NCBI GenBank assembly: GCA_017979445.1
Contig: CM030711.1
Coordinates: forward strand, 45,245,560 to 45,309,559
DNA: 64,000 bases
DNA from: Akebia trifoliata
Lineage: Eukaryota > Streptophyta > Magnoliopsida > Ranunculales > Lardizabalaceae
Reading direction: 5' to 3'
Shown here: positions 11,998-24,875 of the stretch, one piece after another
Layout: every line of letters begins with the position of its first letter
How positions within the stretch are numbered: position 1 is the first letter of the stretch
Notes under the pieces: model-generated
The model's database searches: none
What the model was told of the DNA's origin: nothing
What the model saw: the letters and a program-made list of their open reading frames with translations, nothing else
Translations under genes and position numbers: made by a program

Positions 11998-14900
11998 TTA
12001 CTTCGGGGTTTGAGGTTTCTTCTTCTTCTTACTTTGCTTTGTCAATAGGAGTGACAATCGAACAAGCCCAAATTTCTTCCTCTTCGCGGATAGCTTCTTG
12101 TGACCAATTCCTTCAGTCTTAGACATTTGAGGAGGAGATGAGAGCCCACTTTGTTTACCGAGCATCTGACCCAATGAAACCTTAGGTTTCTCGAACTCTT
12201 CGGGCATGAGTTTTTTGCTTAGTATTTGTCCTATCGACAAGGTTGGCCTAAGAACAGACTTCAACCCATTGCTAACCAAATTCAACCTATTAACATCAAC
12301 CATTTGAGGATCTCTCCTATGTTGAAATGTGTAAGAATTCTTGAACTTAGTAGAGTTATAAACTTCACGTCTCTTCGGACTGTGTTCAAATCGCCATTTC
12401 CTTAGAGCTTCATCAACAACAAGCTTCCCTCTTTGTGCGGCATCTACACGGTTAAGAGCATCTTCTAAGGCCTTTTTACTGGTTTTAACTTCTTCCTCTG
12501 CTTTCTCTGCCCTTTTTAAAATTTCTATTTGAGATATATTTACTTCATCAATCTCAAGTATGGTATCAAACTCCTCAGCTTCACGAGTTTCGTGGATTAA
12601 GTAAGAGTATTCTTCAAAAGATAAGCTATCGATCTCTGCCAAAGTAACAGCTTCTGCTGCTCTAGCTGCTTCAGCCATCTTCTTGGCTGCAATCCATCTC
12701 ATTTCAGCAGTTTTTATACTTGTTTTGGTCTGTTCAATCTCCAACATTGCTCTCAAAATTTCGGATTTTGAAGTTTCTGCCATCTTTTTAAATTGCGCGG
12801 CTTCGGAACTCAATTGTTGGAGCTCTCTCAAAATATCAATAGGATTCTCAAAACTAGCCTTCATTTCGGCATCTCTGGCCAGTTGTAGCTTCAGCCTAGT
12901 TAGGTTCAACTCCTCCTCTAGAGATGAAATCTTCGTTGAATTCGAAATTAGTCTCAAACGAATGTTCTTAAGTGAGGTCCTTTCCTTCTCTATTTTCTTG
13001 TTAAGTGATTCAACAAAAGCTCGAATTCCAGCAAGATCATTAGTAGTTCTGCTCAAGACCTCAAGGGTTACAAGAAGATTTTCGGGGTTTTGTTTTTCTG
13101 TTTCTTTAACAAAGGGATTTATCCTCGTGTTGTCGTCTGAATTTAACTCTAGGCTAGCAATGCTTTCGTATGCTTCTTTCTGTAACTTCAATTTCAACTT
13201 TTCCACGATCATTTTTGTTGTTTCCAAGTCCTTCAAGACATCGAGAGTTTCAAGTTCTTTCACGATCAGATCCTTCTCCAACAGTGCGGCTTGTTCTTCC
13301 ACTTTCGCTATGTCAACCTCCTCGAGATTATGCTGTTTAGAATAGAAAGCTCATCTGAGAACTCAGAACCATATATATAAGAAACAAAGGAGTGATCTAA
13401 TATACATGTCTCACATTAGCAATCCACAAACACTACCAGAGTGGATGGTGTAAATGTTGTAAGAACCTCAATCACACTTTTCCCTCTACATGCATATCAA
13501 AGAGAAACAATTGGAATATAACAAAGGAGATGGAAATGAGGAAGCGAAAAAAACAGGAGCAACACACCACGATTTTTACGTGGAAAACCCTTCAACATGA
13601 AGGGAAAAGAGAATACTCTTCCCTTTATAGTGTAGAGGAAGTTGTGAGAGTTTCCCAAAAGGAGGAGTGTTTCTATGTTCTCTTGATTGTGTGTCACCAT
13701 GTGCACCTTAGTCTCATCATAGAGGAAGTGTATTAGTCTCATTATAGAGGAAGTGTATGTATTAACCTCTTAGTTGGTCGTGTCTCATAAAGTCAATGTG
13801 TTATAACCAAATATTTATATAGTGGATGTTTTGGATTGGCCCCGTAGCTTTTCCCTCTGCATTGAAGGGTTTTCCACATAAAAATAAAGATGTGTTGCTC
13901 AATTCCTTTTTTTATTTTTTTGCTTCCTTTGTTATATTCCAGTTATTTATCTCTTTGATTTGCACGTAGAGAGATATGAGAATCAAGGTATCCCCAACAA
14001 TAAATCCAAGGTGTGACAATTCCAGTAGCAATAATCGAGATAAGGCGTACCAATGATGATCATCCGCTAAATGACATATATACTCTGCCCTGGCTGTATC
14101 CTTGGCATATTTTGGTTATAAACTAAACCATTGTATACTGAGTTTTTGAAATATATGCATAAGTTGTCTAGGAGGATTGGCAAACTAATGTGGGTCACAC
14201 ACCTCTAATTGTGTACCTTAGATTTCATTGCTACATACAGATAACAGTCCATGGTGTTAAAACTCATATGAGTCTGAGTCAACTTGGATGAGCCAGAATA
14301 GAATCAAAGGAAACCAGACGAGTTTGCAACTGTGAACTATGGAAAAAATCAAGCACATGAAGGGGCATGTCCCTCTCTTCCTGCCTTTAGGAAGGCATGC
14401 AATAAGGGCTGCCCTTTTCTTGTACCTATCTAGGTTCTTTGTTATTTGCAGTTGGATGACTTGGGGCGTATAAGAACTTTTGTCTTGAGGATACCCGGGA
14501 ACAACTCCTAGGTCAATTAAGGATCAAATGTTGGAACCTCATGGGTAAGGAGAAGGTAATGGAATTTATAGAGAAATTAATAGACCTAGGTGGGATAGGA
14601 GAATTGATTAAAAAGAGCTCCTCGCTATATAAACTTCACCTGTGTATCAACTTTGTTCGTCATAAGTTGAAGTCTGGAAGTTGTTCCATACTTGAAACTT
14701 GGGTTTTGGTGGAATTTCAAAAAGAGTCGTGATAATATGACTCGCCAGGTGGCATACTCAAATGACTCCATGACGTGACAAGTTTGGGTACCGTAGATCT
14801 GTACGCCTCAGAATACACGATTGCACTTCCCCATAAAAATAAGTGTATCCTGAGGTGTATTGATCTATAGTTCCCAAACTTGTCCACGTCATGGAGTCAT

Positions 14901-16801
14901 TTGAGTATGCCACCTAGCAAGTCATATTCTCGGGACTCTTTCAAAAATAGAGATGGTTAAGGCGTACATTTCCTATGTCTAGTTTGTATTTGTCTTATAT
15001 CTAGCTTATTTAGCACTTTTATTAAATCAAAACATCAAAAAGTCTATATATATAAATGGCTGGAGGTTTGAAGAAAAAGATAGAAATTGAAGAAAATTTT
15101 AGTCCTTTCTTGTGGAAAAACTACTTTTGGAGTGGATTCCTCCTCTAGGTTGAGTGAATTCCCTAATTGGTGGAGTGATTCCCGAACTATGGGTCAAATG
15201 ACTCTCCAAATTATCCTCTCTATCTTATCTTTTATTTTTTTGGTAAGGATCTTCGGATCACATTTTGTAACCGGCTATCTATAGAAAATATGTTTTTTTT
15301 GTTTGTTTGTTATTTTTCCTGATTCTCAAGTTCTCCAAAAAATCTCCCATATCACCCACTTTTTCTCTGCCAAAAATTGGTTCAAATCGGTCGATTTTGA
15401 AGAAAAAAATCAGTAAATTCAAAAAGTTATTTTTCACCATTGAATTTTAATTTTAAATTTTGGGAGTTCGGTAACCATCCATTTTCAACACATTGAATCA
15501 AGTTCAAGAAATATATTTTTTTGAATGAGTTTTTCCATGAAATATAAAAGGTCATGGTGTTGGATTGCCAATGTGGTAATTCATGTGGGCCTAACAAACC
15601 TTAGTAAGATTTAAAATCTCACTAATTTCGTAAGGCTAGTCTAACTCTTCTTGGAACGGTGAGGAGAGAAAATGGAATAAAGTTGAAATTGTTCTTCGAG
15701 ATACATGCGAGATTGAATCCGAACTACTTTTTATGGGGGATAAACATTGGGGGAAGACAACCGTTGTGATTTACCATATAATTATGAATATGTAGATGTA
15801 AGTGTACATGTATACGAATTGGGATCCTTAGACTCATGGGAAGGAACTCATATATTCACACATAGTCCTAACCATGTAAATGTGAAATACATCGGTCAGG
15901 ACAAAAGATGTACCTCGAGAATACGTTTCTGTATCTCAAAGATAAATCTCGACCGTTGGATTTCACATTTACACAGTCGAGATTGTGTATAAACATATGA
16001 GTTCATTTTCATGAATCGACGGATCCCAACTACATATATAGGGTTGGGATCTGTTGTCTATTAAGAATGACTAATGAAAAAAACACATGATCCCAACCCT
16101 TTAAACACAAAATCCAATGGTTGAGATTTATGAGTATTTTGAAAACACAAATCTCGGAGATATTTATCCCAAGGATAAATCTCAACTATTGGATTTTGTG
16201 TTTAAAGGGTTGGGATCATGTGTTATTTTCATGAGTCATCCTTAGGAGTCAAGGGATAATTAGCCAAGCACTTATACAAAATGAAATTTACTGACCAGCA
16301 AATATTAATCCAGTTTACAGTAGAAAAAAAATGTATAATTCTTAAAATACAAACAAAGAGTTATAAATCAATCAATAAATAAATAATCAAACTAGAAATT
16401 TTTGGCAGACTAAAACAATTTTTAACCATAAATTTGTTAAAACCACAAAAGGTTCACGGTTCAAATCACATGCTTCAACATAAATATTACTGAAATTCTA
16501 AAAACATAAACTAACACAAGTTCATACCCTCACAACAAACCATTAAAGAAAACTTAAGGGCCTGTTTGGAAAACCATTTTTTCACAAAAAAAAAAAAAAA
16601 AAAATTCAAAAATACAAAACACCATAATTAACCTACCTCCTTCACCGATTCGAACGGCAGCAAAGTATCGATCTCCGCTACGAAACTGCTCATCTTAATC
16701 TTCTCCAAACCTAGGGTTTCATCCATTACAGAACCCGCCTTCGTACCAGAATCTAGAATTTCGGACGTTTCGGCACTCGCTTTCGTATCAGAATCGGTCA
16801 T
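11998..16801 (-). CDS. WEB-family (DUF827) coiled-coil protein
   Basis: Exon 1 (16801-16637) encodes 55 residues. Exon 2 (13332-11998) encodes 444 residues and the stop, giving 499 aa, the usual size for WEB-family members. A canonical intron (16636-13333) joins them in phase 0. Most of the protein is heptad-rich coiled coil, with many Glu, Lys and Leu residues and runs such as [20 protein letters not shown]. The C-terminal part has two LSIGQIL/VSLGQML-type blocks followed by a very basic tail (SKKKKKPQ), as in Arabidopsis At2g40480-type WEB proteins. WEB1 and PMI2 of this family act in blue-light chloroplast relocation by stabilising actin on the chloroplast. Whether this paralogue does so is inference. 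The start is the first in-phase ATG of exon 1. Confidence 0.85.
13495..13970. mobile_element. Inverted-repeat element in the WEB-gene intron
   Basis: Roughly 100-bp arms face each other. 'ggaatataacaaaggagatg' and 'aaaacccttcaacatgaaggg' on the left are mirrored by 'gcattgaagggttttccaca' and 'cctttgttatattccag' on the right. The loop of about 250 bp also carries a short direct repeat ('ctcatcatagaggaagtgta'/'ctcattatagaggaagtgta'). It is probably a MITE-sized non-autonomous transposon. Confidence 0.65.
14723..14939. mobile_element. Foldback element with AGAGTCGTGATAATATGACTC ends
   Basis: The two arms are near-perfect inverted repeats. 'ccaggtggcatactcaaatg' and 'actccatgacgtgacaagtt' on the left are mirrored by 'aacttgtccacgtcatggag' and 'catttgagtatgccacct' on the right. 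The hairpin centre carries 'gcacttccccataaaaataag'. A close relative lies at 55666-55895. Confidence 0.85.
15740..16240. mobile_element. Two adjacent palindromic elements in the WEB-gene intron
   Basis: The segment 16028-16235 is a palindrome: 'cacatgatcccaacccttta' and 'aatccaatggttgagattta' return as 'taaatctcaactattggatt' and 'taaagggttgggatcatgtg'. Upstream, about 15740-16035, a related weaker palindrome has 'gtaaatgtgaaatacatcgg' opposed to 'cgaccgttggatttcacatt'. Neither encodes a protein. Confidence 0.65.
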
Positions 16802-17004
16802 TGTGTCGTAAAAATGAAGTTTTTGAGGACTGTAACTATATCGGTTTCTTCTCTTTCTTTAATCTACTAAAAGAAAAGGTTTGCTTTTGGAGATTTAGAC
16901 AGAAACCTAAAATTTAGGAAGACTTGCATGTCATGGGTGATGATGATGTTTGTGTTAGTGTGGAGCGGGATATTTGATTAAAAATAAATTAATTAATTAA
17001 AGGG

Positions 17005-18145
17005 TGATTTAGATTTGCCCCTCCAAGTTTTGGTGAATATTAAAGACACCCTTGTGTTTTCAAACTGATGACCTTGACTTAGGTCTTTTGAGAGAGACTA
17101 AGATAAATGACCAAAATACCTTCACTTCAACTTCTAATTGATTTTATCAAAGGTTTTTACATGAGAGATAAGAAGAGATTGAATAAGTTAAAAATAGGTT
17201 TTAAAGGTAAAATCTTTAACCTTAAAATTTTATTTCAACCTTCAAACCTCAAGTAGAAGGAAAATTTTTTGAAGAATGATGGATTTTTTGATAGAAAAAA
17301 AGATTTTACCATCCCATATCTTCAAGATGTAATTAAAAAGAGTCAGTGGTGAATGCACGCAACTGTTGATGTGGTAAGGGCACATAATCATAGATCATTT
17401 TCATCAAGATACACAAGATAAAAATGTACGGTCATGTGCCCTTGCCATGTCAACCATGTACCAGGCCGCGTGCATTCATAATTATTCAATAAAAACACTA
17501 TCTATAAGGGTAATGATTTTTTATCTCCACCAGTGGCATATTCAAAATACTCTCATAATGTTGTATGTGCTAGAACCATAGATATTTTTCCCTTGGGATA
17601 CACAATTGCGAATATTTATCATGATGCGTAGAAGTGTATCACGAGGTAAAAAATTTATGATTGTAGCTCATGTCACGTCTATCTTGAATATTCCACGTGG
17701 GGAAGACAGCTTATCACGACTCTTTCTATAAACTTCAACCCTTAAGCTTCAAGAACAACATAAGATTTTTGAAGGTAGAAGATAATGAAATTTTTGATAA
17801 AAAAATCAATGATTATCTATGAAGGGTTAAGGTGACATTGAAAACAATGGATTAAAGATTAGGTTGAATTGGTAGAGGTTAAAAGGTTCGAAGTTGAATT
17901 TATTTTTAGATAAAATCAAGGAATTTTTTCCTCCCTGAGATTAGTTGTGGTGCGTGTAAGCTGGCCCGGACACTCGGTTAGTAAAAAAAAAAAAAAAAAT
18001 CAAGGACTTTTGGCTGAAGGTTGAGGATGAGTGCATTTGGGTCATTGTTCATTAACCTATGTAAAAGACCAGGATCAAGGGGGTATATCATCGGTTTGAA
18101 AATACAGGGGTCTCTGAAATATTATTCTGAACGTGGAGGGGCATG
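17005..18145. mobile_element. Non-autonomous transposon carrying two nested foldbacks
   Basis: The outer element starts with 'cccctccaagttttggtgaa' and ends near 'cgtggaggggcatgcctaaa', with the mirrored internal phrases 'gaccttgacttaggtc' and 'gaccaggatcaagggg'. Related copies of about 420 bp lie at 28766-29190, 35146-35595 and 58725-59135. The extra length comes largely from two foldback insertions at about 17340-17490 and 17505-17728, both with a 'gggatacacaa' or 'agatacacaag' core. Confidence 0.6.
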
Positions 18146-18711
18146 CCTAAACTAATAAGCTTTCATTATTTTACTGACTATCATGAGATGAGCCTAATAA
18201 ACGTTGGCTTTAAAATTCTCTCCACGAGTGGTCGAGTGCCACTGTATTTCAAATTCTGAGCCCAATCACAACTTTTAATCGGAGGGTCAAAAAATGTCCA
18301 AGTGGCACAATTTCTAACCTACTGGCCCATGTACTTTTTACACATCCTTCACCCACATAAAAATAAATAAATAAATATATAAATAATGTAAATAATTTGT
18401 GGGCTGCCAATGGACCAGACTGGGTCTGGTCCAAGCCAGGCCTTTAAGATTAAAAAACTTGGCCTGAACCGAACTCATCTAAATACCGGCCGGACTTAAG
18501 AAATAAAACCTTAGTCAAACCCGGTCCACCTATTTTTTATTGTATCAAAAGCATATTAAATAATAATAAATTGATCAAAATAATATTTTATTATTAGATC
18601 TGGCAAAATTAATTTTATTATATACAATAATATTTTATGGGCACCATTATTATTTTATAAAAAAAATATTATATAATATATTTTAACGCCGTGACTCTAA
18701 AAAAATGAGTG

Positions 18712-19262
18712 TTGTTATTGGCACCCCAACTTTTATTTAATACACACCAATTAAAATTAAAATAAAAAAGAACAAGTGAATGGTTGAGAATAAATAAAAG
18801 TTGGAGTGCCAATAGTCTCTGTCTCTCTTTCTCTATATCTATATCTATATATAATTAGATTTTAATGTTTAGGTTTAGGATTTTATATGAGCCTAATCCT
18901 AATTGTAAACAAAAATTTGTGTTTTAACGATTTGTAATGTTAATCAGTAACTTGAACCAAATCTTTGTAATATTTGAAAAGTGTGTTTTAATCTTTAATA
19001 GGGATGTGATAAGTAATTTAAGAAAGAATAATGCTGAAGTGACCTCATGCTGAAATCTCATATGGCAGTTTTTGATGTGAAAAAGTGTATGGGAACCATA
19101 GATGCTTTTCATCAAGATACTAGTCAAAAATCATCTCTGGTTCCTATTCACTTTCACGTCAAGAAGTGCGATAATGAGGTTTAGTTTGAGATCACTCCAA
19201 CACCCTCTTTAAGTAATAGGGGTGTATAAGTAAAAGTTGAGGTGCCAATAGCAGCTCTCTAA
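18712..19262. mobile_element. Composite MITE interrupted by another foldback
   Basis: It matches the composite elements at 3590-3952 and 58355-58712: a small hairpin with 'ttattggcaccccaactttta' ends, then shared internal sequence ('ggattttatatgagcctaat'), then a third end 'gaggtgccaatagcagctctc'. A separate palindrome, about 19028-19205, sits inside ('ctgaagtgacctcatg' to 'gagatcactccaac'). It separates 'gtgataagtaatttaag' from 'gtgtataagtaaaagttgag', which are contiguous in the other copies. Confidence 0.7.
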
Positions 19263-19849
19263 GGAATTGGTCAACTATTTCCGACTATAGGATGTGAGCT
19301 TTTTTTCTCTTTTTTACAAAGGCGAAACAAAGCCTTACATCAAGAAAAAGGGTTTTATGCCCTTGATTTAGAAATAAAAACTTAAAAAATTTAAAGGTCG
19401 GGAATTATCCATCAGGCCAAGTAGTAATTGGTGTGTGTTGAAAAAAAAATGGTTTTTTTTATTAAAGGCCTCCCCTCGCAAGGGAGGTTGGGAATAAGGG
19501 AGAAGAGAAAAAAGTTGGAGAGAAGATCAACAAAGGCTTAGGACAAAAGAAATATTGGTAGTAAATATGAAAATAGTAGATTAAAGCCCAAGAATTTAAT
19601 CGTTAGTTTGGCCAATGGACCTCATCGATTTTTATTTTTTATTTTATTTTATTTATTTATTTTTATGGTTGTTGTGTATCTAATTGTCATTTTTTCAAAA
19701 TTTTCAGTTGTAAGTGTGCGTGCATTGGTATGATATGTATCAATAATTCAGGTTATTAGGAAAAAATCTCGAGGAAGTGATGGTATAAGCGGAAAATTTT
19801 CTCTTACATACAATTTGTGGGAAGACTAACAAGAAGTTGTGTTAAAACT

Positions 19850-20403
19850 AGGGGTGTCAATGGGTTGGCTCTGGTTCAGTTCCTAAGAAGCTTAGAATCA
19901 TAATTATTATATTAGTTCAGTTCCAGTTTTACTTATAATAGAACCGGAATCAGAATCATAAAAAATCACGGTTACCCATCGATTCTGATTCTCAAGAATC
20001 GAATGAGAAAAAAAGCATTTCAAATCATTATAAAAAAAAAAATAGCATATTATCAATAAGATTATTAACTTAATTATAATTTGTCGTACTTAAGATACAA
20101 ATTAATTATTTATTTCAAAAATAAAAATTTATCTTTGTTAACTTATTTTAAGTTTCAATCGATAATTTATATGAAAAATTGAAGAATTTTATATAACATA
20201 CATTTATTTTTGAAATAAAAATACCTTAAATCATCTATAAATCGGTTCCGGGTACCCATTGGAAAGAACCTATTGGTTCTGGTTCCTATCGGTTTGATTC
20301 CATTTTAGACCCTGCTCTAATCAGTTCCAATAAAAAGGGATCCGGAACGAGGGTATTCGGTTTCGATTCAATTTTGGTAAAATAGGTACCCATTGACACC
20401 TCT
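19850..20403. mobile_element. Long AGGGGTGTCAATGGG element, copy 1
   Basis: The ends 'aggggtgtcaatggg' and 'gtacccattgacacctct' are inverted. The interior is rich in 'aaccgg', 'ggttcc' and long AT blocks. A second copy in reverse orientation lies at 55915-56490 and shares 'gattctcaagaatcgaatgag' and the 'ataacatacatttatttttgaaa' block with substitutions. Confidence 0.7.
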
Positions 20404-23400
20404 AACTAAAACTAGGGCACATCTTAATCCCCATATATGTTTTGTGTGTACATGTTTATTTTCTATGTAGTGTAGCATACTAGCATGATATCGATAGTTT
20501 TCAAGGTGTGATTTATAATAGGATTGTTTGGGTGGGATCATTATAGTGGAAGTATGCTCCATATTTGGAAGGGTATGATGTTAAGGTAGTAGTGAATATA
20601 AGGTAGGGAATTTTATTGAGTTGTTGGATTTTTCCGACACTCTCCTTGGGTCTCAAGGTTCTTTTTTATTTTATTTTTTATAACGGGGGTGTCCAGACAT
20701 ACATCTGACTACGGGGACAGGAACCAAGGCATGTGAGACAATAGTAAGAAGTTGTATTCGCCTCTTTGTTCTATAATGTAAGAAGCAAAAAAATTTGACC
20801 TAAAAATGAACAACGGTATATAGTCTACTACGAAGGGTAGGGTGTTAAAAATCATATTACAAAATTGGAAGGTGTTAACTACCCAATTTCACAAAATAAA
20901 TACAAGAATCTACTATAGTATAAGATCATTATGTATATTAACATAATATGCTAAAATTGTTAATAAATATGTGAAATATACATCATGGCATATCATCGTC
21001 AAGAAAAGAAATTAACAGAAAATAAACCAACACATGGAAAATATTGATTTTAACATGTTCAACAATTACTCACAAGTTACTCACAAGTCCTAACATGTAG
21101 GTTAGAAACTAATATATTTATCTTTTAAATTATTTTGGGTGGCTAAAATACTAATTAATGGATACTATAAAGTATAAACACCTCATTTTATATCTGTTTG
21201 GCCTCCTAGTAAGTTACAAAGTTGTGTGTTTTTCAATAAAAAAAAAGTGTTTATTTAATATTGAAACCTTCAACACTCACAAACTTTAACCAACTTATCT
21301 AAATTAAAACCTTCAAAGTATATATATATTTTTATGATGTTGATTTGTTGTTGCTCTTTGAGTAAACATGGTTTCTACGACGAATTATAAGGCCAATGGA
21401 ACATCTTTCTTTGTCTAGTACATTTTCAAAGGTACTAAATCATCAATGGTGTGGGTATTGGACAAAATCCAAGACCTGCACCTTTAGCTCAAAATACCCA
21501 TAAAGAGCTCAAAAACTCCCGAGTTATCAATTTTTTATTTTTGGAAATTGTGGATTACTCCATCCACAGTACTTATTTGAATGACTATAAATCATTCATG
21601 GAATTTTGGTAAGGTCCCGATTAATGTCATTTTAAGAGGGGAAACAGGCACAAAGGGCAAAATTGACATTTTTGCACCAATCGACACTATGTATGCAAAT
21701 GGCCATGGTCAAAAGTTAGGCCCGTTGATTTCTATCTTCTCTAATGGACTAGTAAAGAAAGACTTAAATGCCTTCGTCTTAAACCTTTTATTTTTTCTTT
21801 CCTAAATCAATCATCTTCAATCTCATGTATAAATTTTTGAATAAGACGATATACCCCTTGTTTTCAATTTGACGACATCTTCCTTGACTTCAGTCTTCCA
21901 CGATAGATTAACATAAAATGAAATGCTGTTACCCACAACAACCTTTGCCAAAAGCCCTTGATTTTCTAATAAAAACCCATCGTCATCAACTTCTACAATC
22001 CCTTTTATTCAACCAAAAGATTATATATTTTCCAAGAAGATCTTAATTATCTCGAGATGAGCATTTTGGATTATCTTCTTGATGAACAAAAAATTAAATA
22101 AAAAAATCACCCAATGTTTGATGCTACCCTTATTTACAATTTCAAAATATCATGCTTAAACCTACCTAAGAAGTCTCACAATCATTAGCTTTTTAGTCCC
22201 AATTTAATGGCACAAAGTAGTTGTTGTTAGGGGTCGCCTTCATCCCAACCCGACTACAACGAGAGTTCACCAAAATCATGAGGGCATGGATCTATGCAAG
22301 TTCTCTTTCGCTCCCATTTATGAGATCAACATCCAACACTTCAATCTCAAAACAAATGGTTTAGGTGAATCAAGATTCATGGAAGGTGGTTGAATTTTTA
22401 ATGGAGAATTGTTATATTTTTGGGAAAAATAAATGAAATGGGGCCACATTTCAGATATTTCAGCCAATCAAAATCATTACATCTGTCCACAACATTTAGT
22501 TAGCTTGGCATTATGTTATGAATAAGAGTCATGATAATTTGACATAGGTCCCCATAGAATCATAGATCATTTGCCTCGGGATGCATAAGAAAAAGATTTA
22601 TGATTTTGCGTATCTTGAGGTAAATGATCTACGATTCTGTGATGGGGAAGTATGTTAGAGGGGGGCGTCAGAAAATTGTTATTCTATGAATAAACATCAT
22701 AACTGATTTTATTATGTAGTTAGCATAATGATGTGGGAATGTCATCGCCCAAAATTATAGCACTTTTAATTTTTTTGGTAAAATATTAATAAAACTATTT
22801 ATAGGGAAATGATATTATTTCATCATAATTTAAATATATTATTATTTATAAAAATATATTATTGTTTATAAAAATAATACTTAGGTTTCATCATAAGGGC
22901 TTTAACATTAAATTGTACAATCCAACCAAAGTCCTACTATCTATTACCATTATTTGTCAATTACAATCGTATAGTAGAGATAGTCAAGTTTTAAGTCCTA
23001 AAAGAAATGTAAGAGATCTAAAAGAACTTGGATGGAAACAATAAAAGATAGAGATGGACTCACTCCCAAGAATAACAGAAAACTTGACTATGGACAAAGT
23101 GGAATGGAGGAACAAATATCGTCTATCCAACCCCTAATCTTTGGGATTAGACTTTCTTGTTGTTGTATCCTATGTAGTAAAACTGAAATGCTCAACTAAC
23201 TTGGATGTCCATTGAGTCAAGCGAACATGAAAATTTTGCAAGAATTAAAATAAATGAATAATGGCTACCCCCCCGACATACGCCCCCATCACAAAATCGT
23301 CTATCATTTGCCTCGGTATACGCAAAATCATAAATCTTTTCTTGTGTATCCCGAGGCAAATTATCTACATTTTTGTGATGGGGACCTATGTCAGAAGGGG

Positions 23401-23958
23401 GCATTAGATTATCACGACTTAAAATAAATACATATTAAGCTTATTAAATATCTAAAATACTATTAATGTTTCAAAACTTAGGTAGTTTCCCACTTGACTT
23501 GACAAGTTATTTCAAGTGAGTTTTAGTATTTGATTAGACAAGTCAAAATTCAATTGGTTGAGCTGATTTGGTTGTTTTGGGTTTTAAATTATGGATTAAT
23601 TTTAATTAATCATAGTTTTAAAAATCGATTGAGAGCAAGAATACCATGACCAAAGTCGTCTTTTTCTTCTTCTTCTCCTTCATTTTGATTTGTAAATTTG
23701 AATAAATAAATAAATAAATAAAATCTTTCTTCTCTAAGATATGGAAACATGAAATCAAGATTTAAATTAAACATTAACGATTCTAGCATTCACATGATTT
23801 TTTAAATTATTAAAATAATATAAATGAAGAGAAGTGGTCAAAAATCAAAATAATTAATCACCAACTATCAATTAGTAAGTTTAAAATAAAATAAAATTTG
23901 TGGTTGACAAATTAAATTAAAAGCTGACATCGCAGGACATTGACAGAAAAAATTAGAT
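20404..23958. other. Intergenic spacer with scattered foldbacks, no gene
   Basis: No ORF here resembles a known protein. It is AT-rich spacer. Two palindromes of the 'cctcgggatacg(c/t)a' type are visible at about 22527-22690 ('cataggtccccatagaatca' against 'tgatggggaagtatgtta') and 23259-23420 ('ccccatcacaaaatcgtcta' against 'tttttgtgatggggacctat'). A short repeat-like stretch lies at 20640-20790. Confidence 0.55.
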
Positions 23959-23959
23959 T

Positions 23960-24120
23960 AATACTGGAGTGACCTCAGTAGGAGATATCTTGACGGGGTG
24001 GTGCACGCATGTCTGTAGATGCAATTTTCTCAAAATACATGTAAATTGCATCTACGTATATGCATGCTCCACCACATCAAAATGCCCCCCATGTGTCCTC
24101 GGCTACGGTCACTCCAGCAT
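23960..24120. mobile_element. Foldback element upstream of the DUF688-like gene
   Basis: The ends 'actggagtgacctcag' and 'ggctacggtcactccagc' are inverted repeats. 'ggtggtgcacgcatg' and 'atgcatgctccaccac' form the inner stem. It ends about 165 bp before the start codon of the DUF688-like gene, so it may lie in its promoter. Confidence 0.7.
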
Positions 24121-24284
24121 GACTCACAAAAAATAATTGAAGTCAACAATTAATGTGAATATGTACTCCATATATGGTATATGATTTCAATTAGTAAATT
24201 AATCCAATATACACTGAAGGTATACATCCCCTTCTCCTTCATTATATTCATCTTGAGATCTTCCTACTCAGAAATCAAACCAAG

Positions 24285-24875
24285 ATGCTCTCCACTAAGC
24301 CTGATCTTCCACAAAAGTTTCTCCAAATCAAGAAAGATGACAAGTTCTATTCTAAGCTTCTAGCCAAGGAAAACTCCATGGATAACTCTTCATCAAGAGT
24401 CTACAATCGAGTTGCATCTGTTGGAGTTCCATTCACGTGGGAGTCCCAACCAGGTACACCTAAGCACACATTTTCTCAAACCTCTCTTCCTCCTCTCACA
24501 CCCCCTCCTTCATACTTCTTCAATTCTAACAAGAAACCCATAAAAAAAACTTCGAAGTCCAATCTTTTTCTTAATATACTCCCAAGGCTGATCAACCCGA
24601 GAAAAACCCATTTGAGATCATCAACGACTTCTTCGTCGTCGCTTTCTCCTTCATCTTCTTTATGTTCATCATCTTCTTCGATGAATCCTTCAAACTTTGG
24701 ATCATCATTTGATTACATGGGAGAAGATGAAGATCCATCCTTTGGATCATCTCCTTCAATTTCATGCTTTGGTGATGATGGGCTTCGAAGGCGAGGTTGG
24801 AATTCATGGGTGATCATGAAGAAAGCTTTGTTATCGATTGTAAGTCATGGATCTGGCCAAGGTACTACTGTCTAG
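24285..24875 (+). CDS. DUF688-like protein, function unknown
   Basis: This is a single-exon reading frame of 196 residues. Residues 45-60 read VGVPFTWESQPGTPKH, the VPF-WE-PG-P signature of plant DUF688 proteins, for which I know no established biochemical role. The middle is Pro/Ser-rich (SLPPLTPPPSYFF). A basic stretch (KKPIKKTSK) is followed by a poly-Ser tract at about residues 112-133 and an acidic patch. A short conserved-looking end (GWNSWVIMKKALLSI) closes the protein. There is no signal peptide or membrane segment. The upstream DNA has TATA-like 'catatatggtatatg' about 115 bp before the ATG. The first ATG is taken as the start; Met32 is a possible alternative. Codon use and the recognisable motif argue that it is real. 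Confidence 0.72.
   Translation: MLSTKPDLPQKFLQIKKDDKFYSKLLAKENSMDNSSSRVYNRVASVGVPFTWESQPGTPKHTFSQTSLPPLTPPPSYFFNSNKKPIKKTSKSNLFLNILPRLINPRKTHLRSSTTSSSSLSPSSSLCSSSSSMNPSNFGSSFDYMGEDEDPSFGSSPSISCFGDDGLRRRGWNSWVIMKKALLSIVSHGSGQGTTV

Noticed and set aside
12683..13345. 220-codon plus-strand ORF
   Set aside because: It is the antisense shadow of the WEB-family coiled-coil exon. Its Ser/Phe/Leu-rich composition is what Glu/Lys-rich coding sequence gives on the opposite strand.
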